Origin: Peribacillus frigoritolerans
GTDB lineage: Bacteria > Bacillota > Bacilli > Bacillales > DSM-1321
Direction: 5' to 3'
Assembly (NCBI RefSeq): GCF_040250305.1
Contig: NZ_CP158190.1
Location: forward strand, 838,001 to 902,000
Length of the DNA stretch: 64,000 bases
Below are positions 16,545 to 25,396 of this stretch, piece after piece; position 1 is the stretch's first letter, and each line of letters opens with the position of its first letter. A program made the position numbers and the translations under genes. The notes beneath the pieces were generated by a model. It ran no database searches. It saw only the letters and a program-made list of their open reading frames with translations, and was not told where the DNA came from.

Positions 16545-16853
16545 ATGGTAGAGTTATTTGGATTGATTCTTTTATGGGGAATCCCAGCACTATTATTATG
16601 GAGCGTTGTTTTAAGTATCATTCATATAGCAAAAGAGCCTATATCAGGACAATTCTTAGGGCGAACACTGACGTTTATTGGCGCCATATATACCTATACT
16701 GTCAGTTCGCTGTCTTCCTGGTTTGGTCTTATTTGTATAATTTTAGGAATCGTCGGTTTTGCAGAAGATGCGATTTTTGGCCCGATCATGTTCATATTAT
16801 TCGGCGCATTTATGGTGTATAACTTTTTCCCGCGTTATAATATGCCAGAATGA
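16545..16853 (+). CDS. Small membrane protein
   Basis: A 102-residue protein with three hydrophobic helices (about 3-27, 40-58 and 62-92) and a short polar tail (FFPRYNMPE). The ribosome site is GAGGGTGG. A second frame overlaps on the same strand (16454-16822), but its product is basic and unstructured and is rejected. Function unknown. Confidence 0.6.
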   Translation: MVELFGLILLWGIPALLLWSVVLSIIHIAKEPISGQFLGRTLTFIGAIYTYTVSSLSSWFGLICIILGIVGFAEDAIFGPIMFILFGAFMVYNFFPRYNMPE

Positions 16854-16885
16854 ATAGAAAAACAATCATCTTTCTTGATCTTCAA

Positions 16886-16928
16886 CAAAAGGGCGCTTTT
16901 CTTTAATAAGAAGGAGGCGCTTTTTGTA
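16886..16928 (+). terminator. Terminator after membrane protein gene
   Basis: AAAAGGGCGC with a long loop pairs with GGCGCTTTTT, followed by GTATT. Confidence 0.5.
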
Positions 16929-16987
16929 TTGCACTAGATTCTGGAACAACACATTTTAGGGATTGGATTATGTTAAAATTTAGAAGA

Positions 16988-17094
16988 AATTGTGAAGGTT
17001 TCTACTTAAACTAAAGGGTGCTTTACTTCATTATCAGGAGCTGATCAGCAGCATCTTTTCTTATGCAACTATAGGGGCAGGTTAGTTCATTAAC
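16988..17094 (+). repeat. THR repeat with 5' prefix
   Basis: Prefix ATTGTGAAGGTTTCTACTTA. The left hairpin CTAAA-gggtgc-TTTAC shows the A:T version of the arm. The middle stem is GGAGCTGATCAGCAGC. Confidence 0.8.
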
Positions 17095-17177
17095 ACCCAT
17101 AATATTACAGATTATGATAAACTGAGAATATACGTTCGATAAAGGGTCATAGTCTTAAATTTTTAGGGGGTAAACAA

Positions 17178-17405
17178 ATGAAGGAAACAAAGTATCTGCA
17201 AGTATGGAGCTTGGATGAATTGTTTCAGGATGGAAACCAATCATCTCAATTTCGTGAACATTTAAAACAATTGGAAATCAAAGTTTCTAAATTTGAAGAA
17301 AAATTGAAGTTTTTTGAAGGTTGTATCAGACAAGCAGAATGGTTGTATGACCATTATGTTGACCATATTGTTTACGGTATGTTAGTTAAGGATTGGAATA
17401 AGTAG
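17178..17405 (+). CDS. Small coiled-coil hypothetical protein
   Basis: A 75-residue soluble protein, largely helical. Residues 22-50 have heptad-like spacing (FREHLKQLEIKVSKFEEKLK). It has a TAGGGGG ribosome site. No family is recognised. THR copies lie on both sides. Confidence 0.55.
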   Translation: MKETKYLQVWSLDELFQDGNQSSQFREHLKQLEIKVSKFEEKLKFFEGCIRQAEWLYDHYVDHIVYGMLVKDWNK

Positions 17406-17410
17406 TAATA

Positions 17411-17508
17411 CCTTAATGAACTAAGGGTGCGTTAGCTGAAGATCGGGGCTGTCTTTAAAGGTAGCTCTTTCTTTATGCAACTAACGGGGCAGGTTAGTTG
17501 CATAACAA
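17411..17508 (+). repeat. THR repeat, best right hairpin
   Basis: The right module TTATGCAACTAAC-ggggcag-GTTAGTTGCATAA is a perfect 13-base-pair stem. The outer bases differ from other copies on both sides together, which supports selection for pairing. Confidence 0.85.
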
Positions 17509-17651
17509 ATATGGGCTATTGTGGTAATCTTAGGGTGTAGAGGGGTGACTATATAAATTGTTTCTTTATTAACTTTTGTAGGAGTGTGCTGTAATTGTGG
17601 AATTATACTATTTTCGTTCTAAATAAATATACAACTAAAGGGAGGGATTAA

Positions 17652-18419
17652 ATGGATGTTGAAAGTCTGGTAAAGAGGAAAATAACAGTCACATATGTCA
17701 CGACAACGGTTACTTCTATTATCTTAGCTTATTTGTATATGGCTGGCGGAATTAAGGTAGGAACTCCCTATAATTTAGGAGGTGAATTTTTAGGCTGGTT
17801 ATCTATATATAGTATGTATGTGGGTGCAATTGTCTTGATTTATGGAAACCTGGTTTCGGTAGGCATAGAATATCTACAAAAAAAATGGTTTATTAAACAT
17901 ACATGGCTTTACGTTTTGTTTCATGGTTTTTTCGGTTTATCAAATGGTTTGCTTTTTCAGGAAACGACATTAGCATTAGCCGGAATGGTAGTTGCTTTAT
18001 TCTATGCTTTTATTGATAGATGGCTATATGTTAGAGCTAAAGTTCAACTGAGTACAAAGATGTTTTTTCTTTTCCCTGTCTTAGCATGTGGTTTGCTTTC
18101 GGGATATTTTCAGATAATATCAGAACCTTTGCCACCCTTTTCAATGAAAGAGGCTGTTGAATTTGCCACTGCTGGTAATGGTACTGTTACTGATGTTTTC
18201 CCTAAAAATATTGGCATATGGGATGGAATGATTGACGGTTATCATGTCGAGAGAGAAACATCTGCAAAAGAAATAGGAAAGGAAAAATATATCATTACTT
18301 TTACTGAGAGATGGGACAAAGGAAAGGAAAAGGGTTCCTGGTTCTTTTCGTATGAAGTAGAACGTGGAACTTTATCCGCTAATGGTGGTGAGGGGGGGGA
18401 CCCTCCATACAATAAATAA
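17652..18419 (+). CDS. Membrane protein with C-terminal soluble domain
   Basis: A 255-residue protein with about five membrane helices within residues 12-160, then an extracytoplasmic or soluble tail of about 90 residues (YIITFTERWDKGKEKGSWFF). The ribosome site is GGGAGGG. I recognise no family. It has its own leader and is followed by a THR copy, so it is probably monocistronic. Confidence 0.65.
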   Translation: MDVESLVKRKITVTYVTTTVTSIILAYLYMAGGIKVGTPYNLGGEFLGWLSIYSMYVGAIVLIYGNLVSVGIEYLQKKWFIKHTWLYVLFHGFFGLSNGLLFQETTLALAGMVVALFYAFIDRWLYVRAKVQLSTKMFFLFPVLACGLLSGYFQIISEPLPPFSMKEAVEFATAGNGTVTDVFPKNIGIWDGMIDGYHVERETSAKEIGKEKYIITFTERWDKGKEKGSWFFSYEVERGTLSANGGEGGDPPYNK

Positions 18420-18530
18420 ATGATTGGAATCTCCCAGACTCTTTTAGCTATTTGTCTTGTCTTTAATATCATACTGGCTGATTTGCTTGTAAAATTCTCT
18501 AACTAAATAAAGGTTGCTGCGACACCTTTT

Positions 18531-18627
18531 TCCTAATGAACTAACGGGTGCGTTAGCTGAAGATCGGAGCTGTCTTTATGGCAGCTCTTTCTTTATGCAA
18601 CTATCGGGGCAGTTTAGTTTAATAAGA
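18531..18627 (+). repeat. THR repeat, full copy
   Basis: Near consensus; middle stem GAGCTGTC/GGCAGCTC, right hairpin CTATC-ggggcag-TTTAG. Confidence 0.85.
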
Positions 18628-18747
18628 GAGAAGCCTATTTTATGTAGCTTTTAATCATCTAAATACCAGATAGTTCTACAGATAGATAAATATGATAAAG
18701 TTAAAAAGGATGTAAAAGAGACAGAATTTTGGACAAGGAGATATAAA

Positions 18748-19080
18748 GTGAAGAAATTAAAAAAACGTGTTTTTCTAGGGTTAGGTGTGCTCATGGCTGC
18801 GTATATACTTTTTGTAGTCTATGATTACTTAGACAATCAGAAAAAGGAAGAACAGAGCCGAGTATTCATGGAAGAAAGCAATAAGGTATTTAATGAATAT
18901 GATATTATATCGCTCGGAGTCAATCCAAATAACAAAACGATTAAAGTCCATGTGCCGATAGAGGAAGAACAACGGAATGAACTGGCCTATTCTTTGGCTC
19001 AAATCGCCCAAAAGCATGGCATGAAGGATTATGAAGTCATAGTTAGAGCTATAAGAGATGGGTACCCAATTTCCAATTGA
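18748..19080 (+). CDS. Membrane-anchored small protein
   Basis: A 110-residue protein with one N-terminal helix (FLGLGVLMAAYILFVVYDYL, about residues 8-27) and an extracytoplasmic domain of about 80 residues with alternating strand and helix character (IKVHVPIEEEQRNELAYSLA). The start is GTG behind CAAGGAG. I do not recognise the family. It lies just upstream of the THR copy that received the IS110 element. Confidence 0.65.
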   Translation: MKKLKKRVFLGLGVLMAAYILFVVYDYLDNQKKEEQSRVFMEESNKVFNEYDIISLGVNPNNKTIKVHVPIEEEQRNELAYSLAQIAQKHGMKDYEVIVRAIRDGYPISN

Positions 19081-19232
19081 AAGCCTTGTGAAGGATTGTA
19101 CTTAAACTACCATGAAAATAGACTTCTGGAATTTAGGGGAAAAGGCAATACTTAAGAAGACGCAGCTCATTGTTTTTTTAAAAAGGGGAGAGCGCCTAAT
19201 TTACTGATTTATTGTAGGTAAGTGGACTGAAT

Positions 19233-20456
19233 TTAAGATGCTTCAGGTTCTTGTAACGTAACTGTGTATCCTAAACTTTCAAGTCTTCTTAGTGAGTGCC
19301 GAAAAATTGATTGTTGTCTCTGCTTATCAAAGTAGTCTTCGCCTAAGTCTACATACATTTCTTTTCGAGTTAAGAGATAATAGGAGATACGTAACATGGC
19401 ATGAGCGACTACTATTCCTGCTCGTTTCTTACCTTTTCGTGATGCTGTACGCCTATACAGTGCTCCGAGATAGTTTTTAGATCCTCTTACAGAATGAGCT
19501 GCTTCTGTTAATGCTGATCTCAAATACTTGTTTCCTTTTTTTGTTTTAGCCGATTTTCTTTTTCCCGCACTTTCGTTATGCCCAGGAACTAGTCCTGCCC
19601 AAGAACACATATGAGCTGCACTTGGAAACTGTTTCTTAATATCAGTCCCAATTTCAGATAAAATTTGCTCAGCCATTCTTGTAGCTATGCCAGGAATAGA
19701 GTCTAATCGTTCCACATCTTCTTGATAGGAGCTTACTCTTTCCTCGACCTCTTGGTCGAGCATCTCGATTTGCTCTGTTAAAAAATCAATATGCTTTAAA
19801 ATGGTTTTTAACATGAGGCGTTGATGCGAATTGATATAACCTTTAAGGGCGAGTTCTAGTTCATCTTTCTTCTTTTTCATTGTGCGTCGAGCAAAGTTTG
19901 CTAGTTTTTCAGGGTCTTCTTCACCTTCGGCAATTGCGTTAAGCATGTCACGAGCCGAAACACCCATAACGTCTGAAACCACTGAGCCTAGCTTAATATT
20001 TGCGCCCTCTAACACTTTTTGGATGCGATTATGTTGTCTAGCACGTTCTTCAATGATACTTCTACGGTACCGAACTAGTTCACGTAGTTCCCGTTGATTT
20101 CGATCTGGAATGTAACTAGCTTTTAGAAGTCCATGACGAAGAAGTTTGGCAATCCATTCTGCATCTTTAACATCTGTTTTACGCCCTGGCACTGCTTTCA
20201 TATGTTGAGCATTCACAACTAAAAACTCAATCTCTTCAGCTTCTAATAAATTAACAATAGGTTTCCAATATACACTGGTACTCTCCATGGCAACATGAGT
20301 ACAGTTATTCTGTTTAATCCAATCCACTAACTGAATTAGAAAAACAGTTTTTGTTGAAAACGTTTGAATCTCCTTTCCTTCTGGTGTCATAATACATGCA
20401 GTAATATTGTCCTTATGGACATCCATACCACATGCTCTTTCAATGACTACTTCCAT
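19233..20456 (-). CDS. IS110-family transposase (DEDD recombinase)
   Basis: About 407 residues. The N-terminal RuvC-like DEDD domain shows CGMDVHKD (first Asp), VAMESTSVYW (Glu) and RKTDVKDAEW (Asp pair). The C-terminal Tnp20 domain shows SWAGLVPGHNESAGKRKS, whose serine is the probable nucleophile. These enzymes recombine DNA guided by a structured RNA from the element. ATG at 20456 is well spaced from GAAAGGATG. A start at 20504 would run back into the non-coding region. The frame is intact, so it may be active. Confidence 0.92.
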   Translation of the reverse strand: MEVVIERACGMDVHKDNITACIMTPEGKEIQTFSTKTVFLIQLVDWIKQNNCTHVAMESTSVYWKPIVNLLEAEEIEFLVVNAQHMKAVPGRKTDVKDAEWIAKLLRHGLLKASYIPDRNQRELRELVRYRRSIIEERARQHNRIQKVLEGANIKLGSVVSDVMGVSARDMLNAIAEGEEDPEKLANFARRTMKKKKDELELALKGYINSHQRLMLKTILKHIDFLTEQIEMLDQEVEERVSSYQEDVERLDSIPGIATRMAEQILSEIGTDIKKQFPSAAHMCSWAGLVPGHNESAGKRKSAKTKKGNKYLRSALTEAAHSVRGSKNYLGALYRRTASRKGKKRAGIVVAHAMLRISYYLLTRKEMYVDLGEDYFDKQRQQSIFRHSLRRLESLGYTVTLQEPEAS

Positions 20457-20469
20457 TGAAAACATCCTT

Positions 20470-20712
20470 TCTACGGCTCTCAATATAATTGGAGGCTGGT
20501 GCAAAAACCAGAATAGGATTAATCTACCATGTGTGCTTCCCGTAAGGGAGCGACAGTCAGTGGTGCACCTTGGTCGTTGGAGTCAGACTAACGGATGGGC
20601 TCTAACGCACCATAGTTCATCGACCTTCCTCTCCCAGCCGTAGAATCAGTATTGACCGTTCTGAACCATTTTCATTCTCTGTGGTGAAGCGCTGATTTTT
20701 GCGCTTCATGGA
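20470..20712 (-). ncRNA. Candidate bridge RNA of the IS110 element
   Basis: The non-coding stretch between the IS end and the transposase start, read on the minus strand. It opens with a strong stem ATGAAGCGC/GCGCTTCA, then holds further stems such as GCTCCCTTACGGGAAGC and CTGGTTTTTGCACCAG. IS110-group elements encode a bridge RNA at this place (known for IS621). Exact ends and the target and donor loops cannot be fixed by eye. Confidence 0.55.
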
Positions 20713-20861
20713 TGGCTAACGGGTGCGTTAGTTGAATTACAGGGTCCGAGGGTACGGTGATGTTTCTACAATTTTTTTACAAATCAAGTTAACCAATAAT
20801 TAACAATTATGGTAAGCTTAATTTTGTTATAAACATCATTTTTCAAGGGAGGGTGCAAGGG

Positions 20862-21167
20862 ATGCTTAAACGAATAATAACTAAGTACGAACACGAGGGT
20901 CTGACCCCGGAGGAAATTGAGCATTTAAATACTATAAAAGGACAAAATCCTTATGGGATGCTAACTCTATTATTAGGTTTAGTATCCTTTATTTTTGGGC
21001 CACAGTATATAATTATTCCTATCGTATCTTTGTTATTGGGTTTTATTACTTACCGAACCTTTGATTCTGAAAAAGAGGATAATCCTTGGACTTTTTACAT
21101 TGGACTATTATTTGCTTTTATAGGATTAATATTGAACTTTTTACATTATGTACACGTATTGAACTGA
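20862..21167 (+). CDS. Small membrane protein
   Basis: A 101-residue protein. A cytoplasmic helix pair (about 1-30, KYEHEGLTPEEIEHLNTIKG) is followed by three membrane helices (about 32-50, 53-70 and 80-98). GTG at 20853 is in frame, but GGGAGG is better spaced for ATG at 20862. Function unknown. It directly follows the IS element and the THR half. Confidence 0.6.
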   Translation: MLKRIITKYEHEGLTPEEIEHLNTIKGQNPYGMLTLLLGLVSFIFGPQYIIIPIVSLLLGFITYRTFDSEKEDNPWTFYIGLLFAFIGLILNFLHYVHVLN

Positions 21168-21220
21168 TGTTATGGTTCATTTCAGCAATAAAAGAAGAAA
21201 AGGAATAAGAAGGCAGAAAT

Positions 21221-21306
21221 AACGAAAAATTTCTATTGGTCGTAAGATGCGTTAAATTAAAATTGAAGTGAGTTTCTTCGATAACTCCTTTTTTTCTTGA
21301 TGACCT
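21221..21306 (+). repeat. Leader segment duplicated at 42328
   Basis: The stretch from AACGAAAAATTTCTATTGGT through GGTCGTAAGATGCGTTAAAT to the following THR is almost the same as 42328-42413. With the THR copies it makes a repeat of about 170 bases at two places. Confidence 0.8.
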
Positions 21307-21394
21307 TACTAACGGGTGCATTAGCTTAAGATCGGAGCTGTCTTTAAGGCAGCTTTTTCTTATGGAACTAACGGGGCAGGTTAGTTCAATAAGA
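21307..21394 (+). repeat. THR repeat, full copy
   Basis: Very near consensus, with right hairpin CTAAC-ggggcag-GTTAG and end TTCAATAAG. Left hairpin reads GGGTGCATTAG. Confidence 0.9.
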
Positions 21395-21638
21395 GATTTT
21401 GTAGAATGAAGTGTAAACTCACAACACCTTTGAGTTGCAGAATACACTCAACAAATTCAAAAGCTATCAAAAAAAAGCAACAGTTTAAATAAGCAGAAAT
21501 CGCAAAGTGGTTTCTGTTTATTTTGTTAAACTTAGGTTTTTATTTGCATGTTATGCTTTTTCTAAAAATACTTTAACTTTTTGAAACTTTTTCTGAAGAT
21601 ATATTCCACTAATAGTTGAAAGGAGTTGAGAGAGAGAG

Positions 21639-22178
21639 ATGGAGTTTGAGAATGATAAGATGGTTAAAAAAGCAATCAGGGGCAATAAAAAAGCTTTTGA
21701 ACAACTCATAAAGCAGCACTATGAACGAATCTACCGGACTGCTTATCTTTATGTACATAACGAAGAAGATGCATTGGATGTCGTTCAAGAGACGACATAT
21801 CAAGCTTATAAGAGTATTCACTCGTTAAAGCAACCAGATTACTTTATGACTTGGCTTACCAGGATCATTATCCGATGTGCTGGTCATATTCTCAAAAGAA
21901 GAAATAATATTGTGCCACTAACAGACGAAGTATTGTCTAATTTAACGGTAACCTATCATTCAGGTCATGACGAAGCAATAGATCTATTAAATGCGATCGG
22001 ACAGTTAAAAGGGAATTATAGATCCGCCATTATTTTGTTTTACTACTATGATTATTCTATTAAAACCATTAGTGAAATCATGGAGATCCCCGAAGGGACT
22101 GTAAAAACTTATTTAAGCAGGGGGAAAGCCGAATTAAAAAAGTCCTATAAAGATGAGGAGGGCAAATGCAATGGATAA
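21639..22178 (+). CDS. ECF RNA polymerase sigma factor (SigV-like)
   Basis: A 179-residue ECF sigma factor. Region 2 shows [20 protein letters not shown] and [11 protein letters not shown], and region 4 shows [20 protein letters not shown]. It is clearly related to the factor at 10785, so the two may be ancient paralogues. GGAGTTGAGAGAGAG precedes the ATG. Its end overlaps the next gene. Such factors in Bacilli answer cell-envelope stress when the membrane partner releases them. The signal here is unknown. Confidence 0.9.
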   Translation: MEFENDKMVKKAIRGNKKAFEQLIKQHYERIYRTAYLYVHNEEDALDVVQETTYQAYKSIHSLKQPDYFMTWLTRIIIRCAGHILKRRNNIVPLTDEVLSNLTVTYHSGHDEAIDLLNAIGQLKGNYRSAIILFYYYDYSIKTISEIMEIPEGTVKTYLSRGKAELKKSYKDEEGKCNG

Positions 22179-23586
22179 CAAAGAAGTAAAAAGTGCTATT
22201 GAAAAAATAGTTGTACCAAAAGAAAAAGTGTTTGGCGCTATTGATAAAGGCTTAAAAATGTCAGGGCAAGGTAGGAAAATAAAGAAAAAGAAAGTTCTTG
22301 CAGGTTCAGCTGCTGTAGCTGCTCTTCTTGGAATCACCATTGCTTCTGGATTTGTTAATCCTACAATGAATAGAGTATTGGCTAATACCCCTATAATAGG
22401 CGGAATTTTTCAAGAATTCAATGATTCAATGGGCGTTGAACTTGCGAATCAAGATGCAGTTACAGAATTAAATCAATCCTTAACTAAAAATGGAGTGACT
22501 GTAAAACTCACCAGCGCTTATTTTGATGGCAATGTGGTATCAATTACAGGATTTGTAGATGAAGATGTTGAAAAAGGGCATAACGAAAAAGGGGAAGTAA
22601 GCTTTGATATGAATTTCGAACACAACAAAGGGGATAATGACCCTTGGTTGAATGGAAAGTCGACAGACATTAGAAAGGTCAAGGGGGGATACAATTTCCA
22701 ATGGAAAATGGAATATCCATATAAATCATTTAAGGAGAATTCTACTCTCCCCATAACAATTCATAATATTAACGGGATAAAAGGTGAATGGAATTTTGAT
22801 ATCCCAATTCAGCAAGAAAAAAACAGTACACTTGTTATTGATCAGGAGCAAGGATACCCGGATGATGAGGTCAAAATCCGTATTAAAGAGATCCTAACCG
22901 CAAGGGTGTCATCTTCGCTTATTTATGAGACGGTGGAAAAATATAAAGATGATGAAATTTATATACTAAAAGCAATTGATAATAAAGGAAAGGTATATAG
23001 GTTTGGAAACGGAACATCTCTAGAGGGGGCAGCACAAGAGGATGGATATCATAGTACTGTTCGAACAAAAATGACCAAGCTAAAGTCAAATATTACCTCA
23101 CTTACTTTTTATCCGCAGCTTACTGTGGCGGACCCAAAAGTACAACAGCTATTGGACAAAAAATCGTTTACATTAAAAAGTAAACGATTCAATGTAGGCC
23201 TTCAGGTAAATGATATAACTAAAAAGGGCAGTAAACTTGTAATCGATTATCAATTTACAGGGCTCCCCAAGGAATTGAGTAAGCATCAGCTTGAATTGTT
23301 TGAAAATAACTTGCAGTATGTATTACTGCTAGTAGATAAAGAATATATTGGTAAAATCGATCCTGAAAATCCAGTACCACCTAAAAATCATAGTATTCAT
23401 CTGAATAAAGTGAAAACTATCGATAAAAAAGCAGCGCACTTCCAATCTACATTCGATTTAAATGGGGAAGAAAAAATAATGAACTTTAAGTTGGAAAATA
23501 CAATTTTGCAATTTAATTTTTCAAGCTTTTTCCCAGCTAAGGAATTACAACCATTTACTGTTGTACTTCCAGTGGGGAATGAATAA
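22171..23586 (+). CDS. DUF4179/DUF5643-type membrane anti-sigma partner
   Basis: About 471 residues. Cytoplasmic part 1-42, membrane helix about 43-65 ([19 protein letters not shown]), then a large extracellular region typical of DUF4179 followed by DUF5643 ([20 protein letters not shown] is the hallmark). ATG at 22171 lies after GAGGAGGG. The upstream in-frame ATG at 22153 overlaps that ribosome site. It overlaps the sigma gene by eight bases. I infer that it holds the sigma factor at the membrane and senses an envelope signal. Confidence 0.85.
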   Translation: MDNKEVKSAIEKIVVPKEKVFGAIDKGLKMSGQGRKIKKKKVLAGSAAVAALLGITIASGFVNPTMNRVLANTPIIGGIFQEFNDSMGVELANQDAVTELNQSLTKNGVTVKLTSAYFDGNVVSITGFVDEDVEKGHNEKGEVSFDMNFEHNKGDNDPWLNGKSTDIRKVKGGYNFQWKMEYPYKSFKENSTLPITIHNINGIKGEWNFDIPIQQEKNSTLVIDQEQGYPDDEVKIRIKEILTARVSSSLIYETVEKYKDDEIYILKAIDNKGKVYRFGNGTSLEGAAQEDGYHSTVRTKMTKLKSNITSLTFYPQLTVADPKVQQLLDKKSFTLKSKRFNVGLQVNDITKKGSKLVIDYQFTGLPKELSKHQLELFENNLQYVLLLVDKEYIGKIDPENPVPPKNHSIHLNKVKTIDKKAAHFQSTFDLNGEEKIMNFKLENTILQFNFSSFFPAKELQPFTVVLPVGNE

Positions 23587-23667
23587 ACTATTAAAGTAGC
23601 TTATTTTAGGGACCATATAGTTGACGAGTGGGATTCTACTAGTGCATTGAATAATTAGTAATATCGG

Positions 23668-23700
23668 GGCGATGACTTATGTAAGTCACCGTCTTTTTTT
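23668..23700 (+). terminator. Terminator of the second ECF operon
   Basis: GGCGATGACTTA pairs with TAAGTCACCGTC (one mismatch, one G:T) and is followed by eight T. Confidence 0.8.
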
Positions 23701-23713
23701 TATTAGTTTTAGA

Positions 23714-23822
23714 AGTTTGTGAAATATTGTACTTAAACTATAGGGTGCGTTAGCTGAAGATCAGAGCTGTCTTTAAGGCAGCTCTTTTCTTATGGCACTA
23801 TCGAGGCAGGTTAGTTCATTAA
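23714..23822 (+). repeat. THR repeat with 5' prefix
   Basis: Prefix TTTGTGAAATATTGTACTTA. Middle stem GAGCTGTC/GGCAGCTC; right hairpin CTATCGAGGCAGGTTAG; end TTCATTAA. Confidence 0.85.
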
Positions 23823-23946
23823 CCTTAGCGGAGTATAGTCGAACTGTGCGGTAAACATTAATACTCCTATAGAATGATAAAAAGTTAATTAATGTGGTAT
23901 CCTACTAATTAGTAATATTATCCAGATAAGGAGTGTGTAAAAGAGT

Positions 23947-24141
23947 ATGAGTGACAAACAATGCCCTAAATGTAATTCAAACAACATTAAGAAAGGTGTT
24001 CTAGGAACCGGGTTTAAATTTGTTCTAATGTTTTCCCATGATAATCCAAAGAATAAACCTTCCAAGATTATCTCTTATTATTGTTCAGATTGCGGCTACA
24101 TACTTAGTTCTAATTTGGAAAACCCATCTAATTTAGATTAA
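23947..24141 (+). CDS. Small zinc-ribbon protein
   Basis: A 64-residue protein with two Cys pairs, CPKC near the start and CSDCGY near residue 50, forming a zinc ribbon. The space between includes a short hydrophobic stretch. Members of such families are often fused to membrane proteins. Here the next gene, eight bases on, encodes a membrane protein, so the two are likely cotranscribed. Function unknown. Confidence 0.65.
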   Translation: MSDKQCPKCNSNNIKKGVLGTGFKFVLMFSHDNPKNKPSKIISYYCSDCGYILSSNLENPSNLD

Positions 24142-24173
24142 TAAACTAAATGTATAAAGTGGAGGCTTTTAAC

Positions 24174-24569
24174 ATGGGTGAATACACTGGTTTCTTCGTG
24201 ATGATGGGACTTTTATTTATAGTTGTAATTTCCAATAAGTTTTTATTTTGGTGGGTTAAGCTCACAATAGTAGCTTACTATTTTGTAATTTCTTATATCT
24301 TTATCAAAGTTACAGCCAAAATAAATGAAGAATATGAAACTCCTCTTCCTGATGCCTATTGGGATAAAAATACAGGTTGGGTAGATACCATTGCAGGTTA
24401 CATATTCTTTCCGTTGTCATTTATACTTCTTTTTATCTTTTACAAATGGTATTCAAGCCGGAAAGATCTGCAAGCTAACGGTTATGTTATAGCTATGTCT
24501 GTTCCTACAATTGCTATTGTCCTATTTTTCTTTTTGATGTTTAAGTTTGTATACGGGTACAGACCATAA
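24174..24569 (+). CDS. Membrane protein
   Basis: About 131 residues with four hydrophobic helices (about 5-22, 26-46, 75-95 and 104-126) and a short acidic loop (NEEYETPLPDAYWDKNTGW) between helices 2 and 3. ATG at 24174 follows GGAGG. An in-frame ATG at 24150 lacks a ribosome site. It is probably cotranscribed with the zinc-ribbon gene. Function unknown. Confidence 0.65.
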   Translation: MGEYTGFFVMMGLLFIVVISNKFLFWWVKLTIVAYYFVISYIFIKVTAKINEEYETPLPDAYWDKNTGWVDTIAGYIFFPLSFILLFIFYKWYSSRKDLQANGYVIAMSVPTIAIVLFFFLMFKFVYGYRP

Positions 24570-24616
24570 GGGTTGTACTTTTTTATTGCACAGTTTGTGT
24601 CAACTCTACACTAATC

Positions 24617-24711
24617 CTTGATGAACTAATGGGTGTGTTAGCTGAAGAACTGAGCTGTCTTTAAGACAGCTTTTTCTTATGGAACTAAAGGGGCAGTTTG
24701 TTGGAGAAGGA
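24617..24711 (+). repeat. THR repeat, full copy
   Basis: Left hairpin CTAAT-gggtgt-GTTAG (G:T wobble); middle stem GAGCTGTC/GACAGCT; right hairpin CTAAA-ggggcag-TTTG. Confidence 0.8.
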
Positions 24712-24768
24712 ACTATTTTGAACGATCTAGAAATAAAGACTATAAAGAAAAGATAATGAGGTGTTTGT

Positions 24769-25260
24769 ATAGAAAAGATACCTGTTAAAACGATTAAGAA
24801 GATAGAAGAGGACATTGAAAAAAATGATTTAGGGAAAGCAAGGGATAGGCTACACGGGTTAATTTCGACCTATCCTAATGAGTTAGAACTCCGCAGAAAG
24901 TTGGGGGAGATCTATTTTGCATTGAAATACCCTTCAATGGCAGGTCGTTACTGGTATTTAGAAAAGAATAAGACATCAGAGATGGTAAAAGCTTGTATTT
25001 TGTTCGAAAAATCTATGGGAAACGATCCTTTCAGAATAGCACGAGCTCTGAAATTTAAAGGTGATAGTGAAATTTTAATAAGACTGGAATTGAATCAGGT
25101 AATTTCGCCTATACAAAATAAAGTGAAAGAGAGTCTACTGGAACAACCTGACGATCTATTGAAAGATAATTTGGTTAGTTTGGGTTGCTTCTCAATAATC
25201 ATATTAACAATTCTCTTTGCATTAATCGGAGTTTACGCTCTTTTCAACTGGATTTTTTGA
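24769..25260 (+). CDS. DUF6584-like protein, possible ATA start
   Basis: The open frame from 24769 encodes about 163 residues. It matches DUF6584 by ARDRLHGLISTYPNELELRR and MAGRYWYLE, and ends in a C-terminal membrane helix (about 138-160). The first standard start in frame is TTG at 24901, which would remove a third of the domain. GAGGTG lies five bases before ATA at 24769, exactly where ATG is expected. Either ATG has become ATA, or ATA serves as the start. The gene may be poorly expressed or broken. Confidence 0.65.
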   Translation: MEKIPVKTIKKIEEDIEKNDLGKARDRLHGLISTYPNELELRRKLGEIYFALKYPSMAGRYWYLEKNKTSEMVKACILFEKSMGNDPFRIARALKFKGDSEILIRLELNQVISPIQNKVKESLLEQPDDLLKDNLVSLGCFSIIILTILFALIGVYALFNWIF

Positions 25261-25306
25261 TCCGTAATCTTGCTTTATAAGAGAGTTTTATAGTACTTGT
25301 TCTTTA

Positions 25307-25381
25307 CCTAACGGGTGCGTACTTTTAAAATCTGGCTGCCATCGCTGGCAGTCTTTTTAGGGGCAGGTTAGTTGAGCAATA
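25307..25381 (+). repeat. THR repeat, variant middle stem
   Basis: CTAACGGGTGCGTACTTT, then middle stem TGGCTGCCATCGCTGGCAGTC, then GGGGCAGGTTAGTTGAGCAA. The stem sequence is unlike consensus but still pairs. Confidence 0.7.
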
Positions 25382-25396
25382 AAGATAAAAACCATT

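Larger units (their letters stand above)
19110..20715 (-). mobile_element. IS110-family insertion sequence
   Basis: About 1.6 kb. The ends are set by the interrupted THR repeat. CTA occurs at both junctions (19107-19109 and 20716-20718), and the outermost bases are inverted (CCATGAA at 19110, TTCATGG at 20705-20711). A CT core at both junctions fits the exchange chemistry reported for IS621 in this family. It contains the transposase and a long non-coding 5' region. Confidence 0.8.
19085..20739 (+). repeat. THR repeat split by the IS110 insertion
   Basis: The left piece (19085-19109) is the THR prefix TTGTGAAGGATTGTACTTAA followed by ACTA. The right piece resumes at 20716 with CTAACGGGTGCGTTAGTTGA. 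Removing 19110-20718 restores a normal THR left hairpin. Confidence 0.8.

Noticed and set aside
16454..16822. Plus-strand frame overlapping the membrane protein gene at 16545
   Set aside because: Its product is a basic, Cys/Arg/Tyr-rich sequence typical of an off-frame reading. The overlapping frame has clean membrane helices and a better ribosome site.
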